From an uncultured Sphingomonadaceae bacterium (GTDB lineage: Bacteria; Pseudomonadota; Alphaproteobacteria; Sphingomonadales; Sphingomonadaceae), in contig CANMFX010000001.1 of NCBI GenBank assembly GCA_947497315.1, positions 806,001-870,000 on the forward strand: DNA of 64,000 bases, in the 5' to 3' direction. The position numbers were made by a program, and so were the translations under genes. This document shows positions 37,979-46,857 of the stretch, piece after piece. The notes below the pieces were generated by a model that did not search any database, was not told where the DNA came from, and worked only from the letters and a program-made list of their open reading frames with translations. Numbering within the stretch: position 1 is the first letter of the stretch; each line of letters opens with the position of its first letter.

Positions 37979-39730
37979 ATGGCAATCGTGATGGGAAAAC
38001 AGGTGACCGACAAAAAGGCCCGCAGAAGCGCCGCTGTTTATGGCAAGCGTGACAGAGATGGCTTCATCCACCGTAGCTGGATGAAAAGCCAGGGGCTGCC
38101 CGATGACAGTTTTGATGGTCGTCCGATTATCGGCCTGTGCAACACCTGGTCGGAGCTGACGCCCTGTAATGCCCATCTGCGCATATTGGCAGAACATGTG
38201 AAACGCGGTGTCTGGCAGGCTGGCGGGGTCCCGGTGGAATTTCCGGTATCTTCTCTGGGTGAAACCCAAATGCGGCCAACTGCGATGCTGTTCCGCAACC
38301 TCCTGGCCATGGATGTCGAGGAAGCGCTGCGCGGTTATGCGATGGACGGTGTGGTGCTATTGGGCGGTTGCGACAAGACAACACCAGGCCAGTTAATGGG
38401 CGCGGCGTCGGTTGATCTGCCCGCTATTGTCGTGTCTTCCGGTCCGATGCTCAGTGGGAAGTTTCGCGGCGAAACCATTGGATCTGGCACTGACGTTTGG
38501 CGTCTGAGCGAAGCGGCACGCGCCGGCGAGATTAGCGAAGAAACTTTCTTCAGTGCGGAAGCCGCCATGTCGCGCAGCGCCGGTGTCTGCAACACAATGG
38601 GCACGGCTTCGACCATTGGCAGTTTGAGTGAGGCTCTGGGTGTGGCGCTGCCTGGCAATGCCTCAATTCCCGCCGTCGATGCGCGTCGTCGGACGATGGC
38701 ACACGAAGCTGGACGGCGAATTGTCGCCCTGGTCGAGGAAGATAAGCCGCTGTCCACTTTTTTAAGCCGCGCCGCTTTTGAAAATGCGATATTGGTCCAT
38801 GCCGCTGTTGGTGGCTCGACCAATGCGGTCGTCCATCTGCTGGCCCTGGCCGGGCGATGCGGTATTGATTTGCAGCTGGAGGATTTTGATGAATTGTCCC
38901 GGGATATCCCGCTGCTCGCCAATCTCTTGCCGTCCGGTAAATATCTGATGGAAGATTTCGATTATGCTGGCGGGATGCCAGCGATCATGAACCGCATTGA
39001 AGGTCATTTGCGCAGCAATGCGCCAACGGTCGGCGGTACCAGCATTGGAGAAATTGCGGCTTCGGGCCAATGTTTCAACGATGAAGTTATTCGCCCGCTG
39101 GACAATCCGGTGCAAAGCTCATCCGGCACATGGGTATTGCGGGGCAACTTGTGTCCCGGTGGAGCAATCATCAAACCGAATGCCGCTACGCCCGAATTGC
39201 TGACGCATGAAGGGCCAGCCGTGGTCTTTGAATCGATTGAGGATTTTAAAGCACGGGTGGATGATCCCGATCTGGAGATCACAGAAGACTCTGTGATGGT
39301 GCTGAAGCAATGTGGTCCCAAAGGTTATCCCGGAATGCCGGAAGTCGGAAACATGCCGCTGCCCAAAAAGCTGCTCCAAGCCGGGGTGCGTGACATGGTG
39401 CGGTTGTCGGATGCCCGGATGAGCGGAACCGCTTATGGTACCGTCGTCCTCCATATATCACCCGAATCCCATCTCGGTGGCCCATTGGCCTTGGTGCAAA
39501 ATGGTGACCGGATCAAACTTGATGGGCCAGCGCGGTCCCTGTCTCTTTTGGTGGACGATGCCGAACTGGAAAGGCGTAAAGCGGATCTGCCAGCACCGCC
39601 GATGCCGCCCAATAGTGAACGAGGCTATGTCCACTTGCACGTGAGCCATGTGGAGCAAGCGGACAAAGGCTGCGATCTCGATTTCCTGGTCGGCAAGAGC
39701 GGTTCGACGGTTACCCGCGAATCTCACTAA
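37979..39730 (+). CDS. IlvD/Edd-family sugar-acid dehydratase (probable D-galactonate dehydratase)
   Basis: A protein of about 583 residues of the iron-sulfur dehydratase family. The cluster cysteines are in GLCNTWSELTPCN, GGCDKTTPGQ and AGVCNTMGTAS. The sugar-acid subgroup is indicated by the N-terminal RRSAAVYGKRDRDGFIHRSWMKSQG segment. Because its neighbours are the galactose dehydrogenase, lactonase, KDGal kinase and aldolase, galactonate dehydration to 2-keto-3-deoxygalactonate is the likely reaction. The start is uncertain: ATG 37979 and 37991 both lack a clear ribosome site, and the open frame to 37844 overlaps the divergent gene. Confidence 0.88.
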   Translation: MAIVMGKQVTDKKARRSAAVYGKRDRDGFIHRSWMKSQGLPDDSFDGRPIIGLCNTWSELTPCNAHLRILAEHVKRGVWQAGGVPVEFPVSSLGETQMRPTAMLFRNLLAMDVEEALRGYAMDGVVLLGGCDKTTPGQLMGAASVDLPAIVVSSGPMLSGKFRGETIGSGTDVWRLSEAARAGEISEETFFSAEAAMSRSAGVCNTMGTASTIGSLSEALGVALPGNASIPAVDARRRTMAHEAGRRIVALVEEDKPLSTFLSRAAFENAILVHAAVGGSTNAVVHLLALAGRCGIDLQLEDFDELSRDIPLLANLLPSGKYLMEDFDYAGGMPAIMNRIEGHLRSNAPTVGGTSIGEIAASGQCFNDEVIRPLDNPVQSSSGTWVLRGNLCPGGAIIKPNAATPELLTHEGPAVVFESIEDFKARVDDPDLEITEDSVMVLKQCGPKGYPGMPEVGNMPLPKKLLQAGVRDMVRLSDARMSGTAYGTVVLHISPESHLGGPLALVQNGDRIKLDGPARSLSLLVDDAELERRKADLPAPPMPPNSERGYVHLHVSHVEQADKGCDLDFLVGKSGSTVTRESH

Positions 39731-39734
39731 GGCC

Positions 39735-40637
39735 ATGACGAAACCGGCCTTTATCGCAATCGACTGGGGTACCAGTAACGCACGGTTCGCGCTCGTTGAT
39801 GATAACGGCGCGATGCTGGAGGAAAGACAGGGGCAGGGCATAGCAAAGATTGATGACGCGGCTGCCATCGAGTCTACATGTTTTGAGGCGATTGCCGATT
39901 GGATCACATTGCACCCGGCGCTGCCGGTTTTGATGGCTGGAATGGTCGGGTCGAATATTGGCTGGCGTGAAGCCGCTTATGTTGAAACGCCAGCTTCGAC
40001 CCGGGAAATCATATTGGCCGCTAACCTGTTCGAAGCACGAGGTACAAGATTTGCAATCCTTCCAGGTGTGAAGACAGAGCGGCAAGCCGATGGCCTGCCA
40101 GATCTGATGCGCGGCGAAGAAACGCAAATAATCGGCACCGCAAAAGATGGCCTGATATGCTTGCCGGGGACCCATTCGAAATGGGTGCGCTTGACGGACC
40201 GAGCGATTGCGGCTTTTCATACTGCGCAAACCGGTGAGCTGCTGGAATTGCTCGGCAAACACAGTATTTTATTGAATCCACGTCGAGCGCCCACAGCCCA
40301 GATTGGGTCGTCATTCAAGGACGGCGTAGAAACCGCATACAGAAACGCGCTGGGACTGGAATCTTTGCTCTTCACCGTACGTAGCCGGCAAGTGACAGGC
40401 GACCTGCCGGCGGAGGAAGCCGACTCCTATCTGACCGGGTTGGTTATAGGGAGCGAAATTCGCTCTGCTCTTATCTCGCATGACGATAATGAAACGGTGC
40501 AGCTAATCGGATCGCCCAGCTTGACGGCGCTTTACGCTGCAGCACTTGATGTTGGGGGAAAACGATCAACACAGGTGGACGGACAAACCGCCAGCCTTGC
40601 TGGACTAGCCAGAGCTTATCAGGATATATTTGGATGA
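39735..40637 (+). CDS. dgoK: 2-dehydro-3-deoxygalactonokinase
   Basis: A 300-residue DgoK-type sugar-acid kinase that phosphorylates 2-keto-3-deoxygalactonate at position 6. It has the N-terminal phosphate-binding motif IDWGTSNARFAL (about 8-19) and the GTHSKWV motif (about 144-150) with the conserved Lys. ATG 39735 lies four bases after the dehydratase stop. Its stop overlaps the start of the lactonase gene as ATGA. Confidence 0.95.
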   Translation: MTKPAFIAIDWGTSNARFALVDDNGAMLEERQGQGIAKIDDAAAIESTCFEAIADWITLHPALPVLMAGMVGSNIGWREAAYVETPASTREIILAANLFEARGTRFAILPGVKTERQADGLPDLMRGEETQIIGTAKDGLICLPGTHSKWVRLTDRAIAAFHTAQTGELLELLGKHSILLNPRRAPTAQIGSSFKDGVETAYRNALGLESLLFTVRSRQVTGDLPAEEADSYLTGLVIGSEIRSALISHDDNETVQLIGSPSLTALYAAALDVGGKRSTQVDGQTASLAGLARAYQDIFG

Positions 40638-41521
40638 CCATCAATGATCCAATGAAAGCACTAGATGTCAAAAACCGGCTTGGGGAATGTGTGATATGGG
40701 ATGCTCGCGAAAATGCGGTGCTGTGGACCGATATTGAATCATCCTTGTTCTGGAAATGGCATTTCCCGGATGCTGAGCCGCAAAGCTTCCCCTTGCCTGA
40801 GAGACTAGGCAGTTTTGCCCTCACGGATAAAATGGGGACTTATCTGGGTGCGTTTGAAAGCGGGTTTGCGATGTTCACGCCATCCGAAGGAAAGTTTCGG
40901 CTGACCGCTCCCGTGTCGGCCGATCAAAAGCACCTGCGGATGAATGACGGGCGCGTGGATCGTCACGGCCGCTTCTGGGCTGCAACGATGGCAGAGCAGG
41001 ACCCGGTCGGCGATGAACCCTGGGGGACCCTGTGGTGCTATGATGATGGTGAAACGACGCCAAGTCTGTCGGGTTTCAAAATACCAAACAGCCTGTGCTG
41101 GAGCCAGAATGGCCAGGTCATGTACTTCGCCGATTCCCCGCAAAACACCATTTGGCGCTATGCTTTCGACCAGGAAAAGGGACCGATTGGCGATCCCGAA
41201 ATATTTGCAAAGACCGAGAAAGGCGTTCATCCTGATGGCAGCCTGATCGATAGCGAAAACCATTTGTGGAATGCGCAGTGGGGCGCAGGCGAGGTCGTTA
41301 GGTACAGACCGGATGGAAGCATCGAGCGGCGAATAGAACTGCCAGTCAGCCAGCCCAGTTGTGTTGCCTTTGGCGGTCCGGATCTCGATATATTATTCAT
41401 CACGACGGCGCGTGTTGATCTCAGCGAAGAACAGCTCGTGGATCAACCGCTTGCTGGTGCATTATTCGCCTATGAGACTGACATAAAAGGCCTTCCGGAG
41501 ATGATTTGCCAATCCGTTTGA
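40634..41521 (+). CDS. SMP-30/gluconolactonase family lactonase (galactonolactonase)
   Basis: A 295-residue six-bladed beta-propeller of the SMP-30/LRE family. Metal-ligand candidates are Glu in LGECVIWD (about 17), Asn in PNSLCW (about 150) and Asp in HPDGSLIDSENHLWNAQWG (about 205). In this locus it would open the galactonolactone made by the dehydrogenase. Translationally coupled to dgoK. The 92-base gap after it holds the regulator's ribosome sites. Confidence 0.92.
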   Translation: MTINDPMKALDVKNRLGECVIWDARENAVLWTDIESSLFWKWHFPDAEPQSFPLPERLGSFALTDKMGTYLGAFESGFAMFTPSEGKFRLTAPVSADQKHLRMNDGRVDRHGRFWAATMAEQDPVGDEPWGTLWCYDDGETTPSLSGFKIPNSLCWSQNGQVMYFADSPQNTIWRYAFDQEKGPIGDPEIFAKTEKGVHPDGSLIDSENHLWNAQWGAGEVVRYRPDGSIERRIELPVSQPSCVAFGGPDLDILFITTARVDLSEEQLVDQPLAGALFAYETDIKGLPEMICQSV

Positions 41522-41613
41522 AAATGCCTGCTATTGTTAAAGGTGTAGATGACACTTGCAACGGATAGGCAGGACCCGCAAAGATAGTGTCTCAGGAGGA
41601 AGGAACCAGAACT

Positions 41614-42330
41614 GTGGCCCGAACGCCAAAAGGGAATCTGACCGATCATGTGGCGACATCGCTGGGCCAGTCTATCGTGTCCGGCGAATATGTTCCGGGT
41701 TCGGTTTTCCAGATCAATGACCTGTGCGAAACTTTTGACGCCAGCCGCACGGTCATGCGGGAAGCAGTAAAAGCGCTGACTGCCAAAGGTCTGGTGACCT
41801 CGCGCGCCAGTGTCGGCAGCATTGTCCAGAAAGAAGAGAGCTGGAACCTGTCTGATCCGGATGTGCTGGATTGGTTTCTGCACGTAAAGGGCAATACCGT
41901 GCCGCTGATCCGCGAGTTTATGGAATTTCGCCTTGCGATCGAGCCGATGGCGGCCATGCTAGCGGCGGAGCGTGGTGACAAAGCCGCTATCGACAAAATA
42001 TATATCGCGCTCGACCGGATGAAGGCCGCCAAAAACGGCGAAGATGATGCGCTGGCCGCGGATATAGAATTTCACGTCGCCATTTTGCATGCGAGCGGCA
42101 ATCGCTTTTACATTAACATGCGGCACACCGTTGACGTGGCCCTGAACATCTCGATCCGCGTGACCAACCGATCAAAAGGCGTGTCCCGGGCCAGCGTGTC
42201 AGATCATGCCAAAATAGCAGATGCAATTCAGGCCGGCGATGGCGAGACCGCGAAACTTGCAATGCAAAATCTCATCATGGAGGCGCAGCAGCTATTGCAG
42301 GGCAAGGTTCCCGCTTTGGAAAGCATTTAG
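41614..42330 (+). CDS. FadR/GntR-family transcriptional regulator of galactose catabolism
   Basis: A protein of about 238 residues with an N-terminal winged helix (DHVATSLGQSIVSGEYVPGS and TFDASRTVMREAVKALTAKGLV) and a C-terminal FCD ligand-binding domain with metal-ligand candidates in FMEFRLAIEPMAA and DIEFHVAILHASGN. This matches DgoR-type regulators, which sense galactonate or KDGal and repress the pathway. GTG 41614 is nine bases after AAGGA; a second stronger AGGAGGA lies at 41594-41600; GTG 41587 is an alternative. The stop directly abuts the aldolase stop. Confidence 0.92.
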   Translation: MARTPKGNLTDHVATSLGQSIVSGEYVPGSVFQINDLCETFDASRTVMREAVKALTAKGLVTSRASVGSIVQKEESWNLSDPDVLDWFLHVKGNTVPLIREFMEFRLAIEPMAAMLAAERGDKAAIDKIYIALDRMKAAKNGEDDALAADIEFHVAILHASGNRFYINMRHTVDVALNISIRVTNRSKGVSRASVSDHAKIADAIQAGDGETAKLAMQNLIMEAQQLLQGKVPALESI

Positions 42331-42960
42331 TCAGCGCAGCATGTCAGCAAAAGCTTTTGCGCTGGCTCCGACTTTGGCAGCGCTATCTCCTGCGCGGTAT
42401 ATCGATCCGCCAATACCAAATCCTGTTGCGCCGGCATCACGATAAGCCTGCAGGTTGTCAGTGGTGACACCGCCAACGACAAGCATTCTGGCCTTGGGCG
42501 GAAGTACGGCCCGCATTGCTTTGACCCCAGCAGGCGGTACGAGTTCTCCGGGGAACAATTTCACCGCATGAGCCCCGGCATCCAGCGCATCAAAGGCCTC
42601 GCTGGGCGTCAGGCAGCCCGGCGTGGAGATCATGCCACCAGCGACGGTTGCCTTGATAACCTCTGGCCTCATATTGGGTGAAACGATCAACTGACTTCCA
42701 GCATCTTTGCAGCGCTGAACATCCGCGGTGTTGAGTACGGTGCCGGCGCCAACTATGGCACGATTGGCAAAACAACGCGCCATTACCTCGATCGATGCAA
42801 GTGGATCCGGCGAATTGAGCGGCACCTCCAATATCGTGATTCCGGCAGCGATAATAGCTTCGCCGACCGCCTCGATCTCATCCGGCCGGATACCGCGCAG
42901 GATAGCGACCACTGGCATGACGGAAAGCTGGCTTTCAAACACGTCGGTTAAATCTGTCAT
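42331..42960 (-). CDS. dgoA: 2-dehydro-3-deoxy-6-phosphogalactonate aldolase
   Basis: The final enzyme of the De Ley-Doudoroff route, splitting KDPGal into pyruvate and glyceraldehyde 3-phosphate. The 209-residue class I aldolase of the KDPG/KHG family has the Schiff-base Lys in HAVKLFP (about residue 133), the Glu in TILEVPLNSP (about 45) and the phosphate loop near GGVTTDN. It is convergent with the regulator gene with no base between the two stops, and 29 bases downstream of the symporter gene. Confidence 0.95.
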   Translation of the reverse strand: MTDLTDVFESQLSVMPVVAILRGIRPDEIEAVGEAIIAAGITILEVPLNSPDPLASIEVMARCFANRAIVGAGTVLNTADVQRCKDAGSQLIVSPNMRPEVIKATVAGGMISTPGCLTPSEAFDALDAGAHAVKLFPGELVPPAGVKAMRAVLPPKARMLVVGGVTTDNLQAYRDAGATGFGIGGSIYRAGDSAAKVGASAKAFADMLR

Positions 42961-42989
42961 CTCGATGCCTCGCAGAGCAAATGGAAAAT

Positions 42990-44513
42990 TTAGGCTGCCT
43001 CAGCCGCGCGCTGCGCTTTGCCCTCGCTGCTGAAGATAAAGACCGCGCGATTACCGAATAGCAAGCGGTTTACTGCCAAGGCAAATATCACTGACGTCAC
43101 CAGCACCACGACCATGACATCAATATAGTGCAGCCATGGAATACCGATATACTGGTAAACTGTCTCGCCTTCATAAATCAGACCGGGTTTGTAGAGGACA
43201 AAATTATGGAAGGCGTAGAGCGCAAAGCCCCACAAGAGTCCTGCAATAGCCGCACGCGCATCGACATGCCGGAACAGCAGGCCAACAATGAAGGTTGAAA
43301 GGATTGGCATGGAGAGTAACCCGTTCAGCTCCTGCAGCAAATTGATGATGCTTTCGGCGCTGGCAAATAGCGGCACCAGCGCAATGGCAACAAGTGATGC
43401 ACCGACGCCGACGATCTGGTTGATCCGCCCGGCATTGGCATTGGGGTTGATAAACTGACGGTGGAAATCGATCGTGTACAATGTGGTGGTTGCATTGAGC
43501 ACAGCGGAAAAGGTGGTCAGCACGGCTGCCGCAATCATAGCCGCGAATAGTCCGCTGGTCCAGCTGGGCAGTACCTGAGCCACCAGCATGCCATAGGCGC
43601 GGTCTCCAACATCGCCGAACAGTTTGAATGCGACGACGCCGGGCACGACGACGATTGCGGGAATGATCAGAAAGCGGATCAGGGCCGCTGCCATCACGCC
43701 CTTTTGAGCTTCTTTGACGGTGGGCGCGGCCAATGCTTTTTGGGTGATATTCTGATTGGTGCTCCAATAGAAAATCTGGATGAAAATCATTCCGGTGAAC
43801 AGCGTATGAAAGGGAATGGGTGAGTCATTCGACCCGATCATCGTAATTCGCTCTCGCGGCACATCGGTGACAATGTCGAAATTGACAGCCTGAAGCGCGA
43901 GGAAGACGACGATGAGCGCCAGCCCCAAAATACCGACGCCGCTATAGGTGTCGAGCACCGCCACCGCGCGCAGGCCGCCTAATATGGCATAAGCGGCCCC
44001 GACAGCCGCGAAAACGGCGGCAATCACGGTGAGAGGGATGTTAACGCCAAATAGCGACTGCATGAATAATGCGCCGCTATAGATTACCGCGGGCAGATAG
44101 ATCACGACATTGCCGATCAGAAACAATGCGGAAATTGTCGTGCGGATATTGCGCTTGTTATAACGCTTTTCGAGCAGCTCGGTGACGGTCGTACAGTTAT
44201 TGCGATAATAGATGGGTACAAAAACAAAGGCCAAAATCGTCAAGCCGACAATGGCGGAAAGTTCCCACCATGCGAGCAGCAACATTTGATTGCCATTCAT
44301 GCCGACAAGCTGGTCGGTCGACAGATTTGTCAATGTGATCGCACCGGCAACGAAGAACCAGCTAAGGCCTCCACCGGCAAGAAAAACATCCTTGGCGGAA
44401 CCGTCCCGGCCAGCACCCTTGCCGCGCACTTTCAGATAGGTGAACAGGCCCAGCAAGACCATGATTCCCAAAAATACGCCGATCTGGACCGCCGACACTC
44501 CCCCACTATTCAT
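42990..44513 (-). CDS. sodium/sugar symporter of the SSS (SGLT) family
   Basis: A 507-residue inner-membrane permease with about 13-14 segments. It contains the SGLT-type NLSTDQLVGMNGNQM block in the first core helices (about 63-77), the LTVIAAVFAAVGAAYAILGGLRAV segment and the FYWSTNQNITQKAL block, all typical of the SGLT group. In this locus it most likely takes up galactose or galactosides with sodium. ATG 44513 is seven bases after GGGAGAG; the longer frame to 44633 enters the divergent gene and is not used. Confidence 0.93.
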   Translation of the reverse strand: MNSGGVSAVQIGVFLGIMVLLGLFTYLKVRGKGAGRDGSAKDVFLAGGGLSWFFVAGAITLTNLSTDQLVGMNGNQMLLLAWWELSAIVGLTILAFVFVPIYYRNNCTTVTELLEKRYNKRNIRTTISALFLIGNVVIYLPAVIYSGALFMQSLFGVNIPLTVIAAVFAAVGAAYAILGGLRAVAVLDTYSGVGILGLALIVVFLALQAVNFDIVTDVPRERITMIGSNDSPIPFHTLFTGMIFIQIFYWSTNQNITQKALAAPTVKEAQKGVMAAALIRFLIIPAIVVVPGVVAFKLFGDVGDRAYGMLVAQVLPSWTSGLFAAMIAAAVLTTFSAVLNATTTLYTIDFHRQFINPNANAGRINQIVGVGASLVAIALVPLFASAESIINLLQELNGLLSMPILSTFIVGLLFRHVDARAAIAGLLWGFALYAFHNFVLYKPGLIYEGETVYQYIGIPWLHYIDVMVVVLVTSVIFALAVNRLLFGNRAVFIFSSEGKAQRAAEAA

Positions 44514-44532
44514 CGTCAAACTCTCCCGGTTC

Positions 44533-44548
44533 ATACTATTAATAGTAT
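44533..44548. promoter_or_regulatory. 16-base palindrome between symporter and alpha-galactosidase genes
   Basis: ATACTATTAATAGTAT is a perfect palindrome in the 102-base divergent promoter region. It is a candidate operator for the FadR-type regulator, comparable in length and A/T character with the palindrome at 37915-37930 but not identical. Confidence 0.55.
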
Positions 44549-44615
44549 TTTTTGGCGACGCATGCCAGAACGGTTTTCCTTTTTGCAAAAAAGAAAACTC
44601 TATTACGAACAGATC

Positions 44616-46778
44616 ATGGCCGGAGAAATGCAAATCAACAATCGCGAAGACATGATCCGCTTTGATGCAGGGGAAATGTCTTTCATTCTCTCATGTACCA
44701 TCGGCGAACCGCCTTTTGTCATATACTGGGGCCCCCGGCTTGCCTCTGATACGCTAGCCGAGGAAGTCGCTCTTCTGCAGACGCGGCAAAGCGCACACGG
44801 AATAGAAGATAGTATTTTACGGCCCTCTTTGGCGATGGAACCTGGTATCGGATATACCGGGCCATGCGGTTTTTCCGCCCATCGCGAGGGTCGCGATTGG
44901 GGTAGCCGGTTCATTGTTTCGCAGATGGATCAGACGCCGACTGGCTGCCGGATAAGCTGCCTTGATGAGCGGACTGCTATCGGCCTAGATTATGACATCG
45001 CCGTTGACAGCCAAACTGGGCTGCTAACCTTTTCGTCGGTGATCACCAATCGCGGAGATCAGCCGCTCAACCTGATAGACATGGCAACCATCTGTTTGCC
45101 GATACCGCGACATATGACGGATATCATCGGCTTTACCGGCCGCTGGGCCCGCGAATTTCAGATGGAGCGGATCAGCCGTTTTGCCGGTTCTTATGTGCGA
45201 GAGAACCGTCGGGGCCGAACTTCTCATGACTGTTTTCCTGCACTTATCCTGTGCGAAGATAAGACAAGCGAACAAGCCGGTGAAGCCTATGGCCTGCATC
45301 TGGCATGGAGTGGCAACAGCCGGATGCGCGTTGACAGCAATGGTGACGGCCGTGTCTTCACCTCCATGGGCGCATTGTTGTTCCCGGGTGAAATCGTTCT
45401 GGAATCGGGTAGAAGTTTCAAAAGTCCGGACGTAATCGGCGCCTTTTCATCTTCCGGCCTCTCAGCATTAAGTCGTCAGTTTCATGATCATGTGCGCCGT
45501 AACTTGTTACGTTCCTCCACGCGATCACGCGCCCGGCCGGTCCATTATAACAGCTGGGAGGCGGTGTATTTTGATCATGATCCGGAACGGCTAAAGGCTT
45601 TGGCATCGCGCGCTGCCGATATTGGTGTCGAGCGTTTTGTCCTAGATGACGGCTGGTTTGGCGCGCGGCGCAATGATCGGGCAGGACTGGGGGATTGGCA
45701 TGTTTCCGATGCAGTCTACCCCGATGGACTGAAACCGCTGATTGACCATGTTACAGGTCTCGGCATGGAAATGGGCATCTGGTTCGAACCGGAAATGGTC
45801 AATCCCGACAGCGATCTGTTTCGCGCTCACCCTGACTGGATACTGACGCTCGATGGTATCGATCAGGTGTCGTTTCGCAATCAATATGTGCTGGATATAT
45901 CGCGGCCGGAAGTATCGGATCATCTGTTCGAACGGGTCAGCGCGATATTGTCCGATCATGACATTGGTTATGTGAAGTGGGATATGAACCGCGATCTGAA
46001 CCACCCCGGTGGTGATCACGGCTTTGCCAAAGCGCATGCGCATGTGCTGGCACTTTGGGCCCTGATTGATCGCTTGCGTGATGCTCATCCGGACGTTGAA
46101 TTTGAAAGCTGTTCCTCCGGCGGCGGACGGGCTGATTTCGGGATATTGGCCCGTACTGATCGCATCTGGACGTCCGACAGCAACGATGCGCTTGATCGCC
46201 AGACCATCCAGCGCGGCGCATCGCATTTTCTGCCGCTTAGCGTAATGGGTGCCCATGTTGGCCCCCGCCACTGCCATATTACGGGACGGACCTTGTCGAT
46301 GGCGATGCGTGCGGGCACTGCGTTAATGGGGCATATGGGGCTGGAGCTGAATTTGCTGGAAGAACCAGCTGACGAGCTGGAGGAGCTGAAAGCTGCTGTT
46401 GCGCTTTACAAAATCCATCGCGAGCTGTTGCACGCTGGCGATTTTTACAGGATCGACAGTTCGGAATATCTTAACATTATCGGAGTGGTCGCGCAGGATA
46501 AATCCGAGGCGCTTTATTCAATCTCTTATCTGACAGGACATGTCCCTGCATTACCCAGCCGGTTACATCTGGCCGGACTTGATCTGAAAGCCTCTTATCG
46601 GATACGCCAGATTTGGCCGCAAAACTGGGCCAGCGAAAAATCGCCGTCCATTGTTGAAGCTATGGATTTAGCAGGCGCGGGAACAGTGGTTTCGGGTGAG
46701 GCTTTGACCAAAGCGGGAATGCAGCTTCCGGTTGCACCGCCGGAATCGGTGTTGCTGTTTTACTTGTGCACCGACTAA
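44616..46778 (+). CDS. alpha-galactosidase (glycoside hydrolase family 36)
   Basis: A protein of about 720 residues with the GH36 layout: an N-terminal beta-supersandwich, a TIM barrel, and a C-terminal beta domain. The nucleophile Asp is in YVKWDMNRD (about residue 456) and the acid/base Asp in WTSDSNDALDRQ (about 520). The substrate pocket SCSSGGGRAD is between them. No signal peptide is present, so galactosides must be imported before hydrolysis. ATG 44616 has no clear ribosome site; ATG 44628, with GGAGAA three bases ahead, is an alternative. Its galactose product feeds the adjacent pathway. Confidence 0.94.
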   Translation: MAGEMQINNREDMIRFDAGEMSFILSCTIGEPPFVIYWGPRLASDTLAEEVALLQTRQSAHGIEDSILRPSLAMEPGIGYTGPCGFSAHREGRDWGSRFIVSQMDQTPTGCRISCLDERTAIGLDYDIAVDSQTGLLTFSSVITNRGDQPLNLIDMATICLPIPRHMTDIIGFTGRWAREFQMERISRFAGSYVRENRRGRTSHDCFPALILCEDKTSEQAGEAYGLHLAWSGNSRMRVDSNGDGRVFTSMGALLFPGEIVLESGRSFKSPDVIGAFSSSGLSALSRQFHDHVRRNLLRSSTRSRARPVHYNSWEAVYFDHDPERLKALASRAADIGVERFVLDDGWFGARRNDRAGLGDWHVSDAVYPDGLKPLIDHVTGLGMEMGIWFEPEMVNPDSDLFRAHPDWILTLDGIDQVSFRNQYVLDISRPEVSDHLFERVSAILSDHDIGYVKWDMNRDLNHPGGDHGFAKAHAHVLALWALIDRLRDAHPDVEFESCSSGGGRADFGILARTDRIWTSDSNDALDRQTIQRGASHFLPLSVMGAHVGPRHCHITGRTLSMAMRAGTALMGHMGLELNLLEEPADELEELKAAVALYKIHRELLHAGDFYRIDSSEYLNIIGVVAQDKSEALYSISYLTGHVPALPSRLHLAGLDLKASYRIRQIWPQNWASEKSPSIVEAMDLAGAGTVVSGEALTKAGMQLPVAPPESVLLFYLCTD

Positions 46779-46807
46779 GCCTTTGATTTAGCTTCTCGCC
46801 AGAGCAA

Positions 46808-46833
46808 TAAAGGCCGCCATCTGGCGGCCTTTA
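46808..46833. terminator. bidirectional terminator between alpha-galactosidase and TonB receptor genes
   Basis: An 11-pair perfect stem (46808-46818 with 46823-46833) around ATCT, with A-rich and T-rich ends. It lies between two convergent genes and can end transcripts from both. Confidence 0.9.
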
Positions 46834-46857
46834 TCGTCCAAATATAATTGTTGTCGA

